Part shown: positions 11,243 to 21,648 of the stretch, piece after piece
How positions within the stretch are numbered: the first letter of the stretch is position 1
Layout of the letters: the number at the start of each line of letters is the position of its first letter
Assembly (NCBI GenBank): GCA_029448655.1
Contig: JACCLO010000004.1
Location: 3,658,001 to 3,722,000, forward strand
Length of the DNA stretch: 64,000 bases
DNA from: Wolfiporia cocos
Lineage: Eukaryota; Basidiomycota; Agaricomycetes; Polyporales; Phaeolaceae
Direction: 5' to 3'
The notes under the pieces: model-generated
What the model saw: the letters and a program-made list of their open reading frames with translations, nothing else
Database searches by the model: none
What the model was told of the DNA's origin: nothing
Position numbers and translations under genes: made by a program

Positions 11243-13853
11243 TGTACCACAGTGGGGGACGAGGCTGCATGGCAGAGATTGTCAGCAGCTGATCGGAGAG
11301 GTCCGGCTTGTCTGGAACTGACTTCGAATCTTTAGCTTCTTACTTCGGCACAAGGGGACGATACAAACAGGTGCTGATATCTCGGGAACTGATTTTCGCG
11401 TTAATTGAGAACATTTCTAAGTAGCCGACGACATTACCAATATTCCTTCGTTGCGCATGTACTTTGCACCTGGAACGGGGTTGAGATTCCCTGTATCGGA
11501 CCGAACCAATGCTTATGGATTATGGTCCTATTCCACACCCGCTTTGCTACGTTCTCACCTATGACAGAACGAAGTGACTGTACCTGCAGGCAATGGCGGT
11601 GATAGCAAAGTAACCTAGCGTGACCAGAAAACGCGTTACGCTAGAGCCGGGCTGAGAGATGTCACGGTGTGGTCGCGATCAGATCTCGATCGGACACATG
11701 TTACCACGCTGTTTGTCGGCGCCGCGGCAGGCAAATAACATGCTTGGACAGCCTTCAGCTACAGTTGGGGGATATTAGTCCAGACTCTTAACATTACAGG
11801 CACACGACGTTGGGTTCTAGCTCTTTATCTCTTCCATTATCCCATCCTACAGTCCATAACTTCTCAGCAGGCCTCAAGGCTCAAGAACTCCCGCTGCACC
11901 CTTTCTAAAGGGCCAGTCGTTCCTCTTTCGGAGAACTTCTAATGCTGTGATAATCCCATACTTGCGCCAGCGGCTTCCGCTACCGAGGAGCGATTACATG
12001 TATGATTCCTGTGCTGAGCGAAGACGTTCGATTTTTTGTCGTGGTCGTGCCGGATCATGGTGTTCATCAGAAGCCTGGCCACCGTGCGATAGCACAGGTA
12101 TTGCCTGAAGCAGCGCAGCGTCGAGAGATCGGCCGTAGAACGCATAGATAACATTCTAGTACCTCATCCACCTGATCACACGCAGAAAGCAACCGAGTCC
12201 GCCTATATATATGTCCAGAGTCATCAGGAATGTGACGGCGGCACGACCGTCCACAGAAGAATAATGCTGTACACAGATTATAGTCACTATATAGGTCTCC
12301 TCGTCACGTTTCCAATGTCCGCCAAGGTATTTACTTTGCGCTCATTTGCACAACTTCTCAGCTCGTTTACTCGGGTCTATCACCTCGCTCGATAATGCTT
12401 CTGATTTTACGGTGAGTTTTCTGATACACGCCTCACTATAGTAGTGACGCTCTAAAGGGTCCACATGGCGCGAAGTCCCGCCTTGACATCGTTGCAAAGG
12501 GTACAAGGGAAATGCTAGGGACACAACGCCTTCTAGCTGTCGCTGGCCGTCAAGTATTGACTGGAGCTGACTGCATGTGTGGTCACTTATTAATTAGCGG
12601 TCTCTATGCCGAGTATGCACGCAAAAAATTAATTTCCCAGCACACTTGACTACCATCGCTATCAGATCAGCTGGACGGCTGGCATCTGTCGCTCGGAAAT
12701 TTGCGGACGCGGGCTTCGCAGAATTGGTCAAGGTATTCCCACAAGTACCGACAAGCCGCGGTTATGTGTTCCACTCGGCTTCCTACGAAGCCTAAGGGTC
12801 CCATATTAACTATCCGTACGCACCTCCAGGAAGTCACACTGTTTGCTGGGACTTCAGTACAATCCATTTCTGAAACAATTGGTGCGTATTTAGCTGCTCA
12901 GTAGAGACGTAAGAGTCGCCGCTGGCCCGGCCGCTAGCAAGCTAGCAATCCGCAGTACGGACCGCGCTCGTTACAGTAAGATCCGCTGCCTTGGGTCTTG
13001 AAGTCACCTGCAAGTCTGGCCGTTGTTTCTCACTAACCAGATACCCATATCTCTGTCAAAGACGGTTTGATCGTCGAGCATCCTCTGTCCAGTATGGATC
13101 TTTGAGGAAGTATTTCTCATCCGGCCATCAATCCCGGAACTCCGCAGAGACCGCAAGCTCGACCTGCCGGAAGGAGTGCAGCATCTACATTTCATGGCTT
13201 GAATCATCATAGATGATCCATCATATGCACTGAGAAATACACCCATATCCCATGATAAACCGATATGCGCATACTGCTGACAGTAGAGCAACCTTCTCGG
13301 ATTCCTGTCCGGTGTTACAATATGCGTAAGTGAACTTATGTGTCCGGGTTTCTGTCCGGCTCAAGCGATGTGCTACAGGTCTCTTTTTCTGCCTCCAACT
13401 TGAGTCGTATCGATCGCCTGGATCTCGATGCAGCTTCCGCATCGTTGAAGCCCACCTCATATCATAGCTCACGTTCCCTCCGGGGAACGCCGGTTGCTCA
13501 ATTACAGCGGAATCGCTACTACGGGTCATAAGTGCCATATGTGTCTGGATGTTCAATATACATGCTACCATCGTGCCCGCCGCTTGATCAGATTGATGTT
13601 CAGAGACACTCAGACGTTGTGGCACAATCCAATCCATGCAGCGATCGAATTGGGATGAGATCATCCCTGACGCGTGACTAAGCGCTGCTCAGTCAAGCGC
13701 CGTGAGTGCCGTGCCGGCAGAAAACGATGCCCGGCTGGCTCAGCGGCTCAGACTGTCTAACGTAGCCTTTACTCCCTGGTCTCCCAATTTCTGTACGGCG
13801 GCCTTTCGTTCCCATTGTATACCATCGCCGCCTCCCCCAACACCCTGCCCACC
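11243..13853. other. 2.6 kb block with no recognisable gene
   Basis: This is the longest gene-free stretch in the window, between the divergent starts of the kynurenine monooxygenase and PI synthase genes. It is noticeably more AT-rich than the gene regions. The longest open frame (minus, about 13221-13664) has a translation with no family resemblance, no flanking exons with matching phase, and a composition unlike the neighbours. I looked for terminal repeats, reverse-transcriptase or transposase motifs and tRNA boxes by eye and found none. The two ends must hold the promoters of the flanking genes; the middle could be a decayed transposon or an RNA gene. Confidence 0.5.
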
Positions 13854-14847
13854 ATGACCAAGAAGTCCGCCACCCAATCGCGGCAGAGAGGCTCGATCGA
13901 CGTCGTAGACGCAAAGGTCGCCGTGGACCTCGCAACAGCGCAGACATACTCGGAGAATGTCTTTCTCTTCGTGCCCAATCTCATCGGTACGCCGCTACGC
14001 TAAGTTCGTGTGTGTTCGACTCATGTTTCCTCAGGCTATGCGCGGGTCATATTGGCTGGTGTAGCTCTGTATTTCATGAGCTATCACCCGAGGTACTGCA
14101 CGCTAGCATATTGCATATCGTGTCTGCTCGACGCTGCAGACGGCCACGCAGCAAGGGCTTTGGGACAGACGTCCAAATTTGGGGCAGTGTTGGACATGGT
14201 CACGGATCGGTCGGTACACGGTCAGCTTGTATACTGCTTGCATGAGTTGACTGAGCGCGTCAAGATGCACAACGTCAATGCTGCTATGCTATCTATCTTC
14301 CGCATACCCGCAGTATGCGTGGGTGTTCCAGTGCCTCATAACACTCGACTTCTCCAGTCACTATATGCACATGTACAGGTGCGCGCGAGAACCTGCCGTA
14401 CCATTCCCGGCTTACGACTGACTGGGTGTAGCTCCCTTATCACTGGTTCTCGTAGTCACAAGACGGTGAACAGTGACGTCAGCCGTATTTTGAAGTTCTA
14501 TTACGACTCCGTGAGTGACTCATTAATGATTGTATAGCGAGATGGTGACCTCTCGATAGCGGACGTTATTCGTCATGTGTGCCGGCAATGAGCTCTTCTT
14601 CGTTGCCCTGTATCTGATGAAATGGGTCAACACGCCACTATCTACGGCGCTGGGACTCGACGTCGGCCGTTTCGCTGCGGTTTCCTGGCCAGAGGCGATG
14701 GCGTTGATGTGCTTTCCCATCTGCGCCACTAAGAACTTCGTCAATGTCGTGCAGCTCTGGAAGGCATCCAAGATCCTCGTCGGCGTCGATCTGGCGGAGC
14801 GAGCGAAGGCTAGGGAGGAAGAGATCCTGCGCGCGAAGAAGACCTGA
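13854..14847 (+). CDS. PIS1: CDP-diacylglycerol-inositol 3-phosphatidyltransferase (PI synthase)
   Basis: Exons 13854-13986, 14035-14209, 14265-14378, 14432-14510, 14560-14847; 262 aa. The CDP-alcohol phosphotransferase signature is complete: D77, D80-G81-x2-A-R85, G94, D98 and D102. Hydrophobic membrane segments flank it, and the conserved LDFSSHYMHMY block and FYYDSRTLFVMCAGNELFF region identify the PI synthase branch. The enzyme makes phosphatidylinositol and CMP from CDP-DAG and myo-inositol in the ER membrane. A ~35-residue hydrophilic N-terminus precedes the first helix. The C-terminus is charged (AERAKAREEEILRAKK). The start at 13854 is the first ATG that is in frame with the domain and has a strong context (CCACC before it). 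Its product is the substrate of the PI 4-kinase encoded at 45970-49819. Confidence 0.95.
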
Positions 14848-15170
14848 TAGGCATTGTATCGTGATGCTTATGTCGCGGATGGCCCGCATTCCATTCCTTT
14901 GACTCTGCTGTGCACCATAGAACCTCATGCAGCTCGTTTACTCTATACGGTCTTCTATACGTTACCAAGCTGTCTGATAATTGCTACGAATATTTCGGCG
15001 GCTCGGCAATTGGTCACGCGACGGCCGACGATCTGGCGCCTATTCGTAAGATCGCCTTTAGCCACATACCGCGAAGTTCACTAGAAACTAGACTGCTTGC
15101 GCAGTGCGCATCTGCTCGACTCTGCTGCTCGGAGACGTTCGTCGGCATAGACGGACTTGACTACTCGTGG
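14848..15170. promoter_or_regulatory. Tandem intergenic spacer
   Basis: Some 320 bp separate the PI synthase stop from the AAA ATPase start on the same strand, so this holds the PI synthase 3' UTR and the ATPase promoter. No motif stands out. Confidence 0.45.
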
Positions 15171-18100
15171 ATGCGGCCTCAATTGCTTTCGCCTCGGACA
15201 CGGTCATTGGTAAAGACCCAGCACCACCGTGCTCTGCTCTCCTCCACTCACACCCTCCGCTATCCTCGCAAAGATGCCTCAGGTACAAAGCCGCAGAGCA
15301 CCCCTCGACTGTCGAAACGCTCATCCTCCTCCGCTCCGCCAGCCTCTGAGGGGAGCCCACCGGCTTCGCCCCCGCATCCCAATCCTGCCGAGCCGCCTCC
15401 CGCTGAGGATCCGCCAGAAGAGAAGCCGAAACGCGCTTACAGGTCTAGGTCTTCTTCTACGAAAGAGTCGGATGCTTCTCTACCACTACCTGCCGGCCTG
15501 AACATTCTATGGACTCCCGAGGGAGGAGCATGGACTCAGCCAGGGCCGTCAAATGTGCTGCTTCCACATCCGGAGGTCTATCAAGAAATCTTGCACAATT
15601 TGCACATCACTTTCCATCCTCAGACACAGCACAAGGCGACGTATTCCCCGCCGTCAGGACCTCTGGTAGAGCCCACATTCGCGCTCTATTCTCCGATCGA
15701 GGGAGGGGAAGTATATATCGATGCCACTGTGCGCGAGATCGCTCGCCAAGCTGGCGCTGACGTCGTTGTCCTTGATGCCGTCCAGCTCGCTGCAGGTGCA
15801 TGTGGACATTTTGGGAAGGGTGCGCGTCATATCCTGTTAGAATGTCATGCAACGCTTATGTCTTTTCAGCTGCTTCTGCCCTGCAGATCCCTGACAATCC
15901 CCTCCATTTTCCGGAGACATCTGGCCAGTCTACGCGAAGTGTGTCCAGGGCCCCAGCGTTCGACGAGGATGAAGACGAGGACGACTCTCCGTCATTCTTT
16001 ACCCCTCCTCGGATGACTTTGCAAGTGCTAACCCCAATGATTGCCGGTCGGTCTGGGAGGGCCTTCATGTCATCTTCTGGTCGAGATTCTGGAGCAGCTA
16101 AGCTCAGGTCCTTTTTTGAGAATTTGGTCAATATCACTGCGCCTAAAGATGTTTCCTCGAATTCATCTCCGGCTACACGCAAACCTCGAATCATTTACAT
16201 ACGCGATTTCCCGACGCTTGCCCCGTCTTCCTCAACATGGTATCCTCCTCTTCTACATGCTGTCCGGAAGCGCCGTCAAGGGGCCATTACCAGGAGTACC
16301 TCTCCTGTGCTGCATCCGACCACTATAATTTTCGGCATCACGCCTGCCCTCGTACCACCCCCGTCCGCTAGCTCTTCAGGACCCGGTCCGCGAGGACTAG
16401 TAAATATGTACATGAATCATCAATCCACAACCGGCAGCACGTCCAGCAAGACGCCGAAGTCGCAGTATGGGGAAGACTCAGCAAGTGAGAAAGCCCGCGA
16501 GCAACGGATGCTCTTCCGCCTCAAGCGGTGGGCACACAACGAGCTCCTCCCGCAGGACCTGCCGCTGATTAAGGATACGGAGGAGATCGACGAGTCGGGC
16601 AACGCGAAGAGCGGGCCCGAGGTGGTCACGTTCGGCGGGCCAGAAGGGATCTCAGGGCTGCCTGCGGCGCTCCAGAACATGCTAGCCACTGCGCGAAGTC
16701 GGATTGCATCGGACTCGGGCAGTCCAGACGCGCGCAAAGGCTTCTTCCGCACATCCCTCGTGCTTCCTCACCTGCGCAATTTCTCGCTTGAACGGACCAT
16801 GCGCATGGCTCGGCGGAGAGAAATAAATGAGCTGACCATGCGCATGGCGGTCACGACCGTGGGTGGCGAGTTGTCTGCCCGGGACCCTGCGTATGAGCCC
16901 CCGGAGCGAGAAGGCGAGCAGAGCGATACACTGAATGTCGAACGGCAAATGTGGGAAGATTGGGGCAAGTCGATTGTCAATTGGCCTACAGTCCGACGCA
17001 TCGCAGACCGGGTCGTCGGCAGTGTTATCAGGAAATCGTGGAACACATCGCCTTTCTCGTTAGAGCCGACACCAATACCTTGGGACGAGGTCTACAAGGC
17101 GTGGGCTGAAGACAAGATATCGCAAGAGTTATGGGACACCATGCTATCGGATCCTGCGAGCAAAATCCTCCGCGAACATACCGAGGACGATGAGGGTAAA
17201 TCTTCCCAAGACGACGAGGAGCCCGAGGACGATGAGGTTATTGAGAGGCTCAAGCGAGACCCTGAGTTGGATTCGCATGAGCAGCGGCTATTGGGCAGCA
17301 TCGTCGACACAAGTACGTTGCGGTGTTAGTGAGGATCATACCACGACGCCTGACCACCTTCCATAGAATCATTAACGACGACATTCAGTCAAGTGCATCT
17401 GCCAGAGCATACCATTGACTCCGTTCGGACAATTGTGTCGTTGCCGCTCCTACACCCCATGGCGTTCCAATACGGCGTCCTCAAGCAGCACCAAATGTCC
17501 GGATGTCTCCTCTTTGGGCCGCCTGGTACGGGAAAAACGTTAGTTGTACGCGCTCTCGCGAAAGAAGCCGGATGCAGGATGTTGGCTATAACACCCTCTG
17601 ACGTAATGGACATGGTGAGTGCGACTATCGCAAGTGTATCTTAGTGAATCAGCTAACCAGATGTTCCTTTCAGTACGTCGGTGAAGGAGAGAAGCTTGTC
17701 CGCGCCGTCTTCTCGCTCGCGCGAAAGCTATCCCCGTGTGTCGTTTTCATTGACGAATTGGATGCGCTATTCGGTGCGCGTAGCTCACGGGACAACGGCG
17801 CCGCCATTGCGCATCGTGGACTGATCACCGAGTTCATGCAAGAAATGGACGGTATCAAGTCTGCAAAGGACACCAATGTCATAGTTATCGGTGCGACAAA
17901 TCGACCCTTCGATCTCGACGATGCTGTCCTTCGTCGGCTTCCGCGCCGACTACTTGTAGACCTTCCCGGTGAGAAGGAGCGGAAAGGTGCGAACGGCTTA
18001 GAGATTTAAGGGGGAATCAAACATGTTGACGGCATTGTTTAGAAATACTCAAGATCATGCTTAGGGATGAAACCCTCGCTAAAGACGTGGATTTGCATGT

Positions 18101-18717
18101 CCTAGCCAAGAAGACCGAAAGCTTCTCCGGGTCGGATCTCAAGCGTGGGTTCAGTCGACGTGCATTACTTCCTATTTACTGACAACCCCTTAGATCTATG
18201 CGTTGCTGCTGCCCTGGACGCTGTTAAAGAGCGAGTTACCGTACCTTGGCGTTCGTCCCCGGTCCAAACGTCAGCTGCTGCAATTGAGTCACCAGCTGCT
18301 GACTATACCTCCGCTGTAGCCACGAGTGCAACACCAGAAGCAGAGCCGGCGGTGTCGGATGTCACAAATTTTGTACCAGCTGAGACTGATGTTAGGGAAA
18401 GTCCCGTGGCTGCTAGCACAGCTGAAAACGGGCAGGCTACAACGCCGGCATACTCACGGACCCTTAAATGGTCGAACTTCGAGAAGGCCCTCAAGGAAAT
18501 TACGCCGTCTGCATCCGAGCTGCTCGGGACCTTGGCGGATCTACGCAAGTGGAATGAGGAGTTCGGAGAAGGGCGCAAAGCACGCAAGCAGCTAATGTGG
18601 GGCAAGGGGCGGTTTGGCTTCACAATTGAGCCGCCCAACGACAAGGGCGCAGGGAGGGTTTCACCAACCACGGCGTCCGCACTACCTGCATCCGCCTTTG
18701 ACGACTCAATAGACTGA
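15171..18717 (+). CDS. Large AAA+ ATPase (meiotic-clade, Msp1/spastin-like core)
   Basis: Exons 15171-15819, 15870-17312, 17367-17614, 17674-17986, 18043-18144, 18194-18717; 1092 aa. About 690 N-terminal residues of fungal-specific sequence, starting with a basic Ser/Arg-rich leader that could be a mitochondrial presequence, precede one AAA module. Walker A GPPGTGKT is at 748-755, the pore-loop region near [11 protein letters not shown], Walker [10 protein letters not shown] (DELD 807-810), sensor GATNRPF, and arginine fingers RRLPRR. The C-terminal [14 protein letters not shown] helix is typical of the meiotic clade. Such ATPases pull on membrane or polymer substrates; the exact substrate is unknown. 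The N-terminal half contains a probable degenerate second nucleotide-binding fold (residues ~160-290), but no Walker A is visible there. Best guess is a mitochondrial fungal AAA protein; Msp1 orthology is not claimed, because Msp1 is far shorter. Confidence 0.85.
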
Positions 18718-18826
18718 CGCACTCATGCACCGCGGACAGCTTGTGCATTATACAGATAGTCGCTCAATATCATCATAGCATATCTACACATATGAGTAAT
18801 GTACAAGTAGCTATATCACATCACAA

Positions 18827-20118
18827 TTACCGACGGCCCTTGCGCTTTGGTTGCGATCGAGGTGGTGGCGTGGCGTCGTCTTCGTCCTCCTGGTCCTCGT
18901 CGACTTCCATATGGTCCTCTCTGACCAATTTTTTCTTGCCTTTCGCCTGCGATTGCATCGGTTGCGACGGCTGCGATAGGTCGACATTTGTCTCTCTGTC
19001 CTCCGCATCCTCATCGCTCTCGGGAGTTGATTGTCTTCTGGGTCGCCTTCGGCCCTGATCCTGCCCTTCCCTGAAGGCAGCCTCGCCGACGTGCTTGAGT
19101 TTGCTGTTATTGAGGTCGGTAGACCAATTGCAATTGCAGGCGGGACAGTTTTGGTTAATTTTTCGATAATTTGTGAAGCAATACTGGTGCAGGCGAGTCT
19201 TGCATTGTGACGTGTAGCAAGCGATTCCCTGTGTGACCATCTGTAGTACAGCTCCGGTCAATGTTCTCTCTCTGTATTCCATGAGCACTCTGACCTCCAT
19301 GCACACGGTGCACTCTAGAATCTCGTCAGGATATGTCGAGCGAAGGTATGGCTGCAGTTCAAGCAGCGTGCGCGGCGACAGAGAATAGCGTCCTCGCCTG
19401 AGCAACGTTAGATTATGTTAGCGATTAGCTTGAAAATAATCCAGGCCTTTACTGACTTGCTCTTGACTAGCCAGCCTTTCGCAACGAAACTGCCAAGTAC
19501 CACCTCGGCTTGCGTCTTCGTCATGTTGGGCTTCAGTGAGTTCACTTCCTTCAACGCTGCGAGCGACGAGACACAATACGACTCGTTAGGCGCGAGCATG
19601 ATTTGTTCGACCTATCAGAGCATTGATCATCGATATGCCTTCACCATACGCAAGAACGAATGTAGAAACGCACGACTGCCTTGAAGTAGGCAATCTCGGC
19701 AGGCGTATACTCAGTGGCCATCTGAGCTATCTCATCGCCCTTCCTGTTAACCTATGATGAATCAGAACATTTGACAGTCGAGCGAAAGCCCAGGACGCCT
19801 CACCAGGACACACATCTCTTTACCGCTCAGCTCATCATTTAGCTGTAGAAACTCGAGATTGAGTGGATTAAGAGCCTCATTAATTCTCGTAACGAAGTTA
19901 TCCCACGAGTTTCTGTCGTTCGAAAATTGGATATCGAGTCCATCATTAGCGGCTTAAGCTTTCATCAGGATCTCATGCCGCAGATAGCCACTGCTCAATG
20001 CACCTGTAACCGCATGAACGCATTTTTCCCATATCTTTAACGCCAGCGAACGCGAAAGTATCCTTCTAGATAGAATGGACTGTATGAACAAGCGTTGCAC
20101 GTCGTTAGAAGACACCAT
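18827..20118 (-). CDS. NSE1: SMC5-SMC6 complex subunit Nse1 (RING-like E3)
   Basis: Exons 20118-20004, 19952-19804, 19751-19674, 19611-19457, 19397-19295, 19240-18827; 337 aa. The N-terminal half carries the winged-helix region of Nse1, followed by the junction-spanning RGRYSLSPRTLLEL block. The variant RING has CTVC, CYTSQCKTRLH, YCF and CPAC ligands. The C-terminal ~90 residues are a charged tail (ESDEDAEDRE, then KGKKKL, ending PKRKGRR) that looks nuclear. Nse1 works with Nse3/Nse4 as a ubiquitin ligase on SMC5/6 in recombination and repair. The last intron (19294-19241, 54 nt) is a multiple of three with no stop: if retained, 18 residues would be inserted inside the RING just after its first Cys pair. 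ACGCGACGCGACGCGT lies 73-88 bp upstream of the ATG. Confidence 0.93.
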
Positions 20119-20486
20119 TATGTGCCAGTTCCGGAGCCTAGTCAGAGATGGTCGGAAATGTAATAGACGCGACAAGCGAAATCACTTGTGACGCGACGCG
20201 ACGCGTATCACATGAGCACTGTCACACAGCGCAGTCACGGCTCAATATTTCAATGCTCAATAGGAATGGGTAGCGGTAGCGGCAAGGCGGTGAACGACAT
20301 ACATACTTGGCTTGCATAACGTTTATGTAATACGTAGCGTACTCTATAAATCTCGTACCACTGCCAGGGTAATACGTACATTCCATCTAGTATGATAACA
20401 TGCGCGAGCATACCATTCTTGAGTCCTGCATATCTGCCAGTGGCAACATCAGAGCGAACTACGTGAGCTTATAATATAGAAACACA
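20119..20486. promoter_or_regulatory. Promoter of NSE1 and 3' end of PS synthase
   Basis: About 370 bp between two minus-strand genes. The NSE1-proximal side holds the MCB array; the other half should be the PS synthase 3' UTR. No gene seen. Confidence 0.5.
20191..20206. promoter_or_regulatory. MluI-box (MCB) motif array upstream of NSE1
   Basis: Three overlapping ACGCG words end in the palindrome ACGCGT, 73-88 bp before the NSE1 start; a further ACGCGA lies near 20166. ACGCGT is the binding word of MBF-type (Swi4/Swi6/Mbp1) G1/S transcription factors in fungi. Function here is inferred from position and gene type. Confidence 0.55.
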
Positions 20487-21335
20487 TCAGATCTTGGGTA
20501 CACGCAGAGTCTTGCTGACCATGGCCGCCGCCCACGCGGCAAAGACGAATGAAACCAAGTGCACGTCTCCGTCCCCACCCTTTGCACCCCATAGAGTGAT
20601 GGTGCCGCCTGGGATGCCACCCTTGCCCTCAATCCACCCCATCCGCGTCCAGTACGTAAGGACAGAAACCAGCGCGAGTGAGGAGGGTATCGGGAGGCCT
20701 TCGAAGTACTTGGCCTTACCCTTGGCATCTTTGGGAACAACGGCAACGGTCGCGTTGAAGCGCGCGAGACGGGCGAGCCCGCAGCAGATGAATCCGGTAA
20801 GGACGATGGTGTCAAGATACGTCTGTAGACCAACCACGAATGCTAAGAGGGCTGGTGCAACGCCGAACGATATCTAGAGAGTGTCTCAGAACAAGCATAT
20901 GTACGTTGTACGACTGACTCACGAGATCAGCGAGACTGTCCAGCTCCTGCCCGAGCATGCTGGTCTCATTTCTCCATCTTGCGACCTTGCCATCCAAAAA
21001 GTCGAACATCAAGCCAGCATATGGAAACGCTAGCGCAGACCAGAGGTAGTCCTCGTCATTCGTGACTAGGTATTTTGCGGACATGAATATGGAGAATGAG
21101 GCGCAGATGCCATTCGCAATAGTGACCAAGTCTGCTAGTCGGAAATTTCTACATAATCGGCATGAATCATGAGTAAGGTAGATCGGTGTGGTGGGTTAAG
21201 CAGTTCAAGGACAACTGACCTGACGAGGGAGAAGTGCCCCTCAGTGTCTCGGTACTGCTGCAGAGCTGCGTCCTTGCCCTCCCCGCTACTGCCATTACCA
21301 TTGGATGTCTCCTTCTGAATCTTCCTTTGGCTCAT
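20487..21335 (-). CDS. CHO1: CDP-diacylglycerol-serine O-phosphatidyltransferase (PS synthase)
   Basis: Exons 21335-21220, 21148-20923, 20873-20487; 242 aa. After a short hydrophilic N-terminus comes the DTEGHFSLVRNFRLADLVT block typical of fungal Cho1. The CDP-alcohol phosphotransferase signature is intact: D88, D91-G92-x2-A-R96, G105, D109 and D113. Then ISFGVAPALLAF and CCGLARLARFNAT precede the remaining membrane helices. The enzyme converts CDP-DAG and serine to phosphatidylserine in the ER membrane, the entry to PE and PC by decarboxylation and methylation. I chose the ATG at 21335 because upstream sequence in frame has only a GTG. An ATG directly followed by TGA (21457-21452) lies upstream and may be a start-stop uORF or a 5'-UTR splice donor. 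Fungal Cho1 proteins are often somewhat longer at the N-terminus. Confidence 0.93.
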
Positions 21336-21648
21336 GACGGATTCGTGATGTTTTACAGGAGGCGATGGATTGTCGTGAACAAGTTCGCAAACAGACGAAA
21401 GGAGCCCGAGGCGGTGTCTTCGACTGTCCGCGCGTGCACCGGCACCACCACTCACATGCTGCAGGCGTTAAGCTCTACACAGTGTATTGAGGCCCAGAAT
21501 AGATTGGCCAGGCTCAGCGTTCGAGTTCCACAATATCCGCATTGGCAGCGAATACCAGCAGGCGGATAGGCTACAGGAATACATTTATAGTTACAAGTAC
21601 CCGAGCTCCAGAAGTATGAGATGAGAACTGCGAATTACTACTCAAAGA
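21336..21648. other. Spacer between PS synthase start and PRI2 end
   Basis: About 310 bp on the promoter side of the PS synthase gene and the 3' side of PRI2. It contains the ATG-TGA element at 21457-21452. No other feature is visible. Confidence 0.45.

Noticed and set aside
13221..13664. 147-codon open frame on the minus strand.
   Set aside because: No family motif, no in-phase neighbouring exons and odd composition.
13854..21335. Two CDP-alcohol phosphotransferases 6 kb apart as a tandem duplication.
   Set aside because: They share only the superfamily motif; one is PI synthase and the other PS synthase, ancient separate families.
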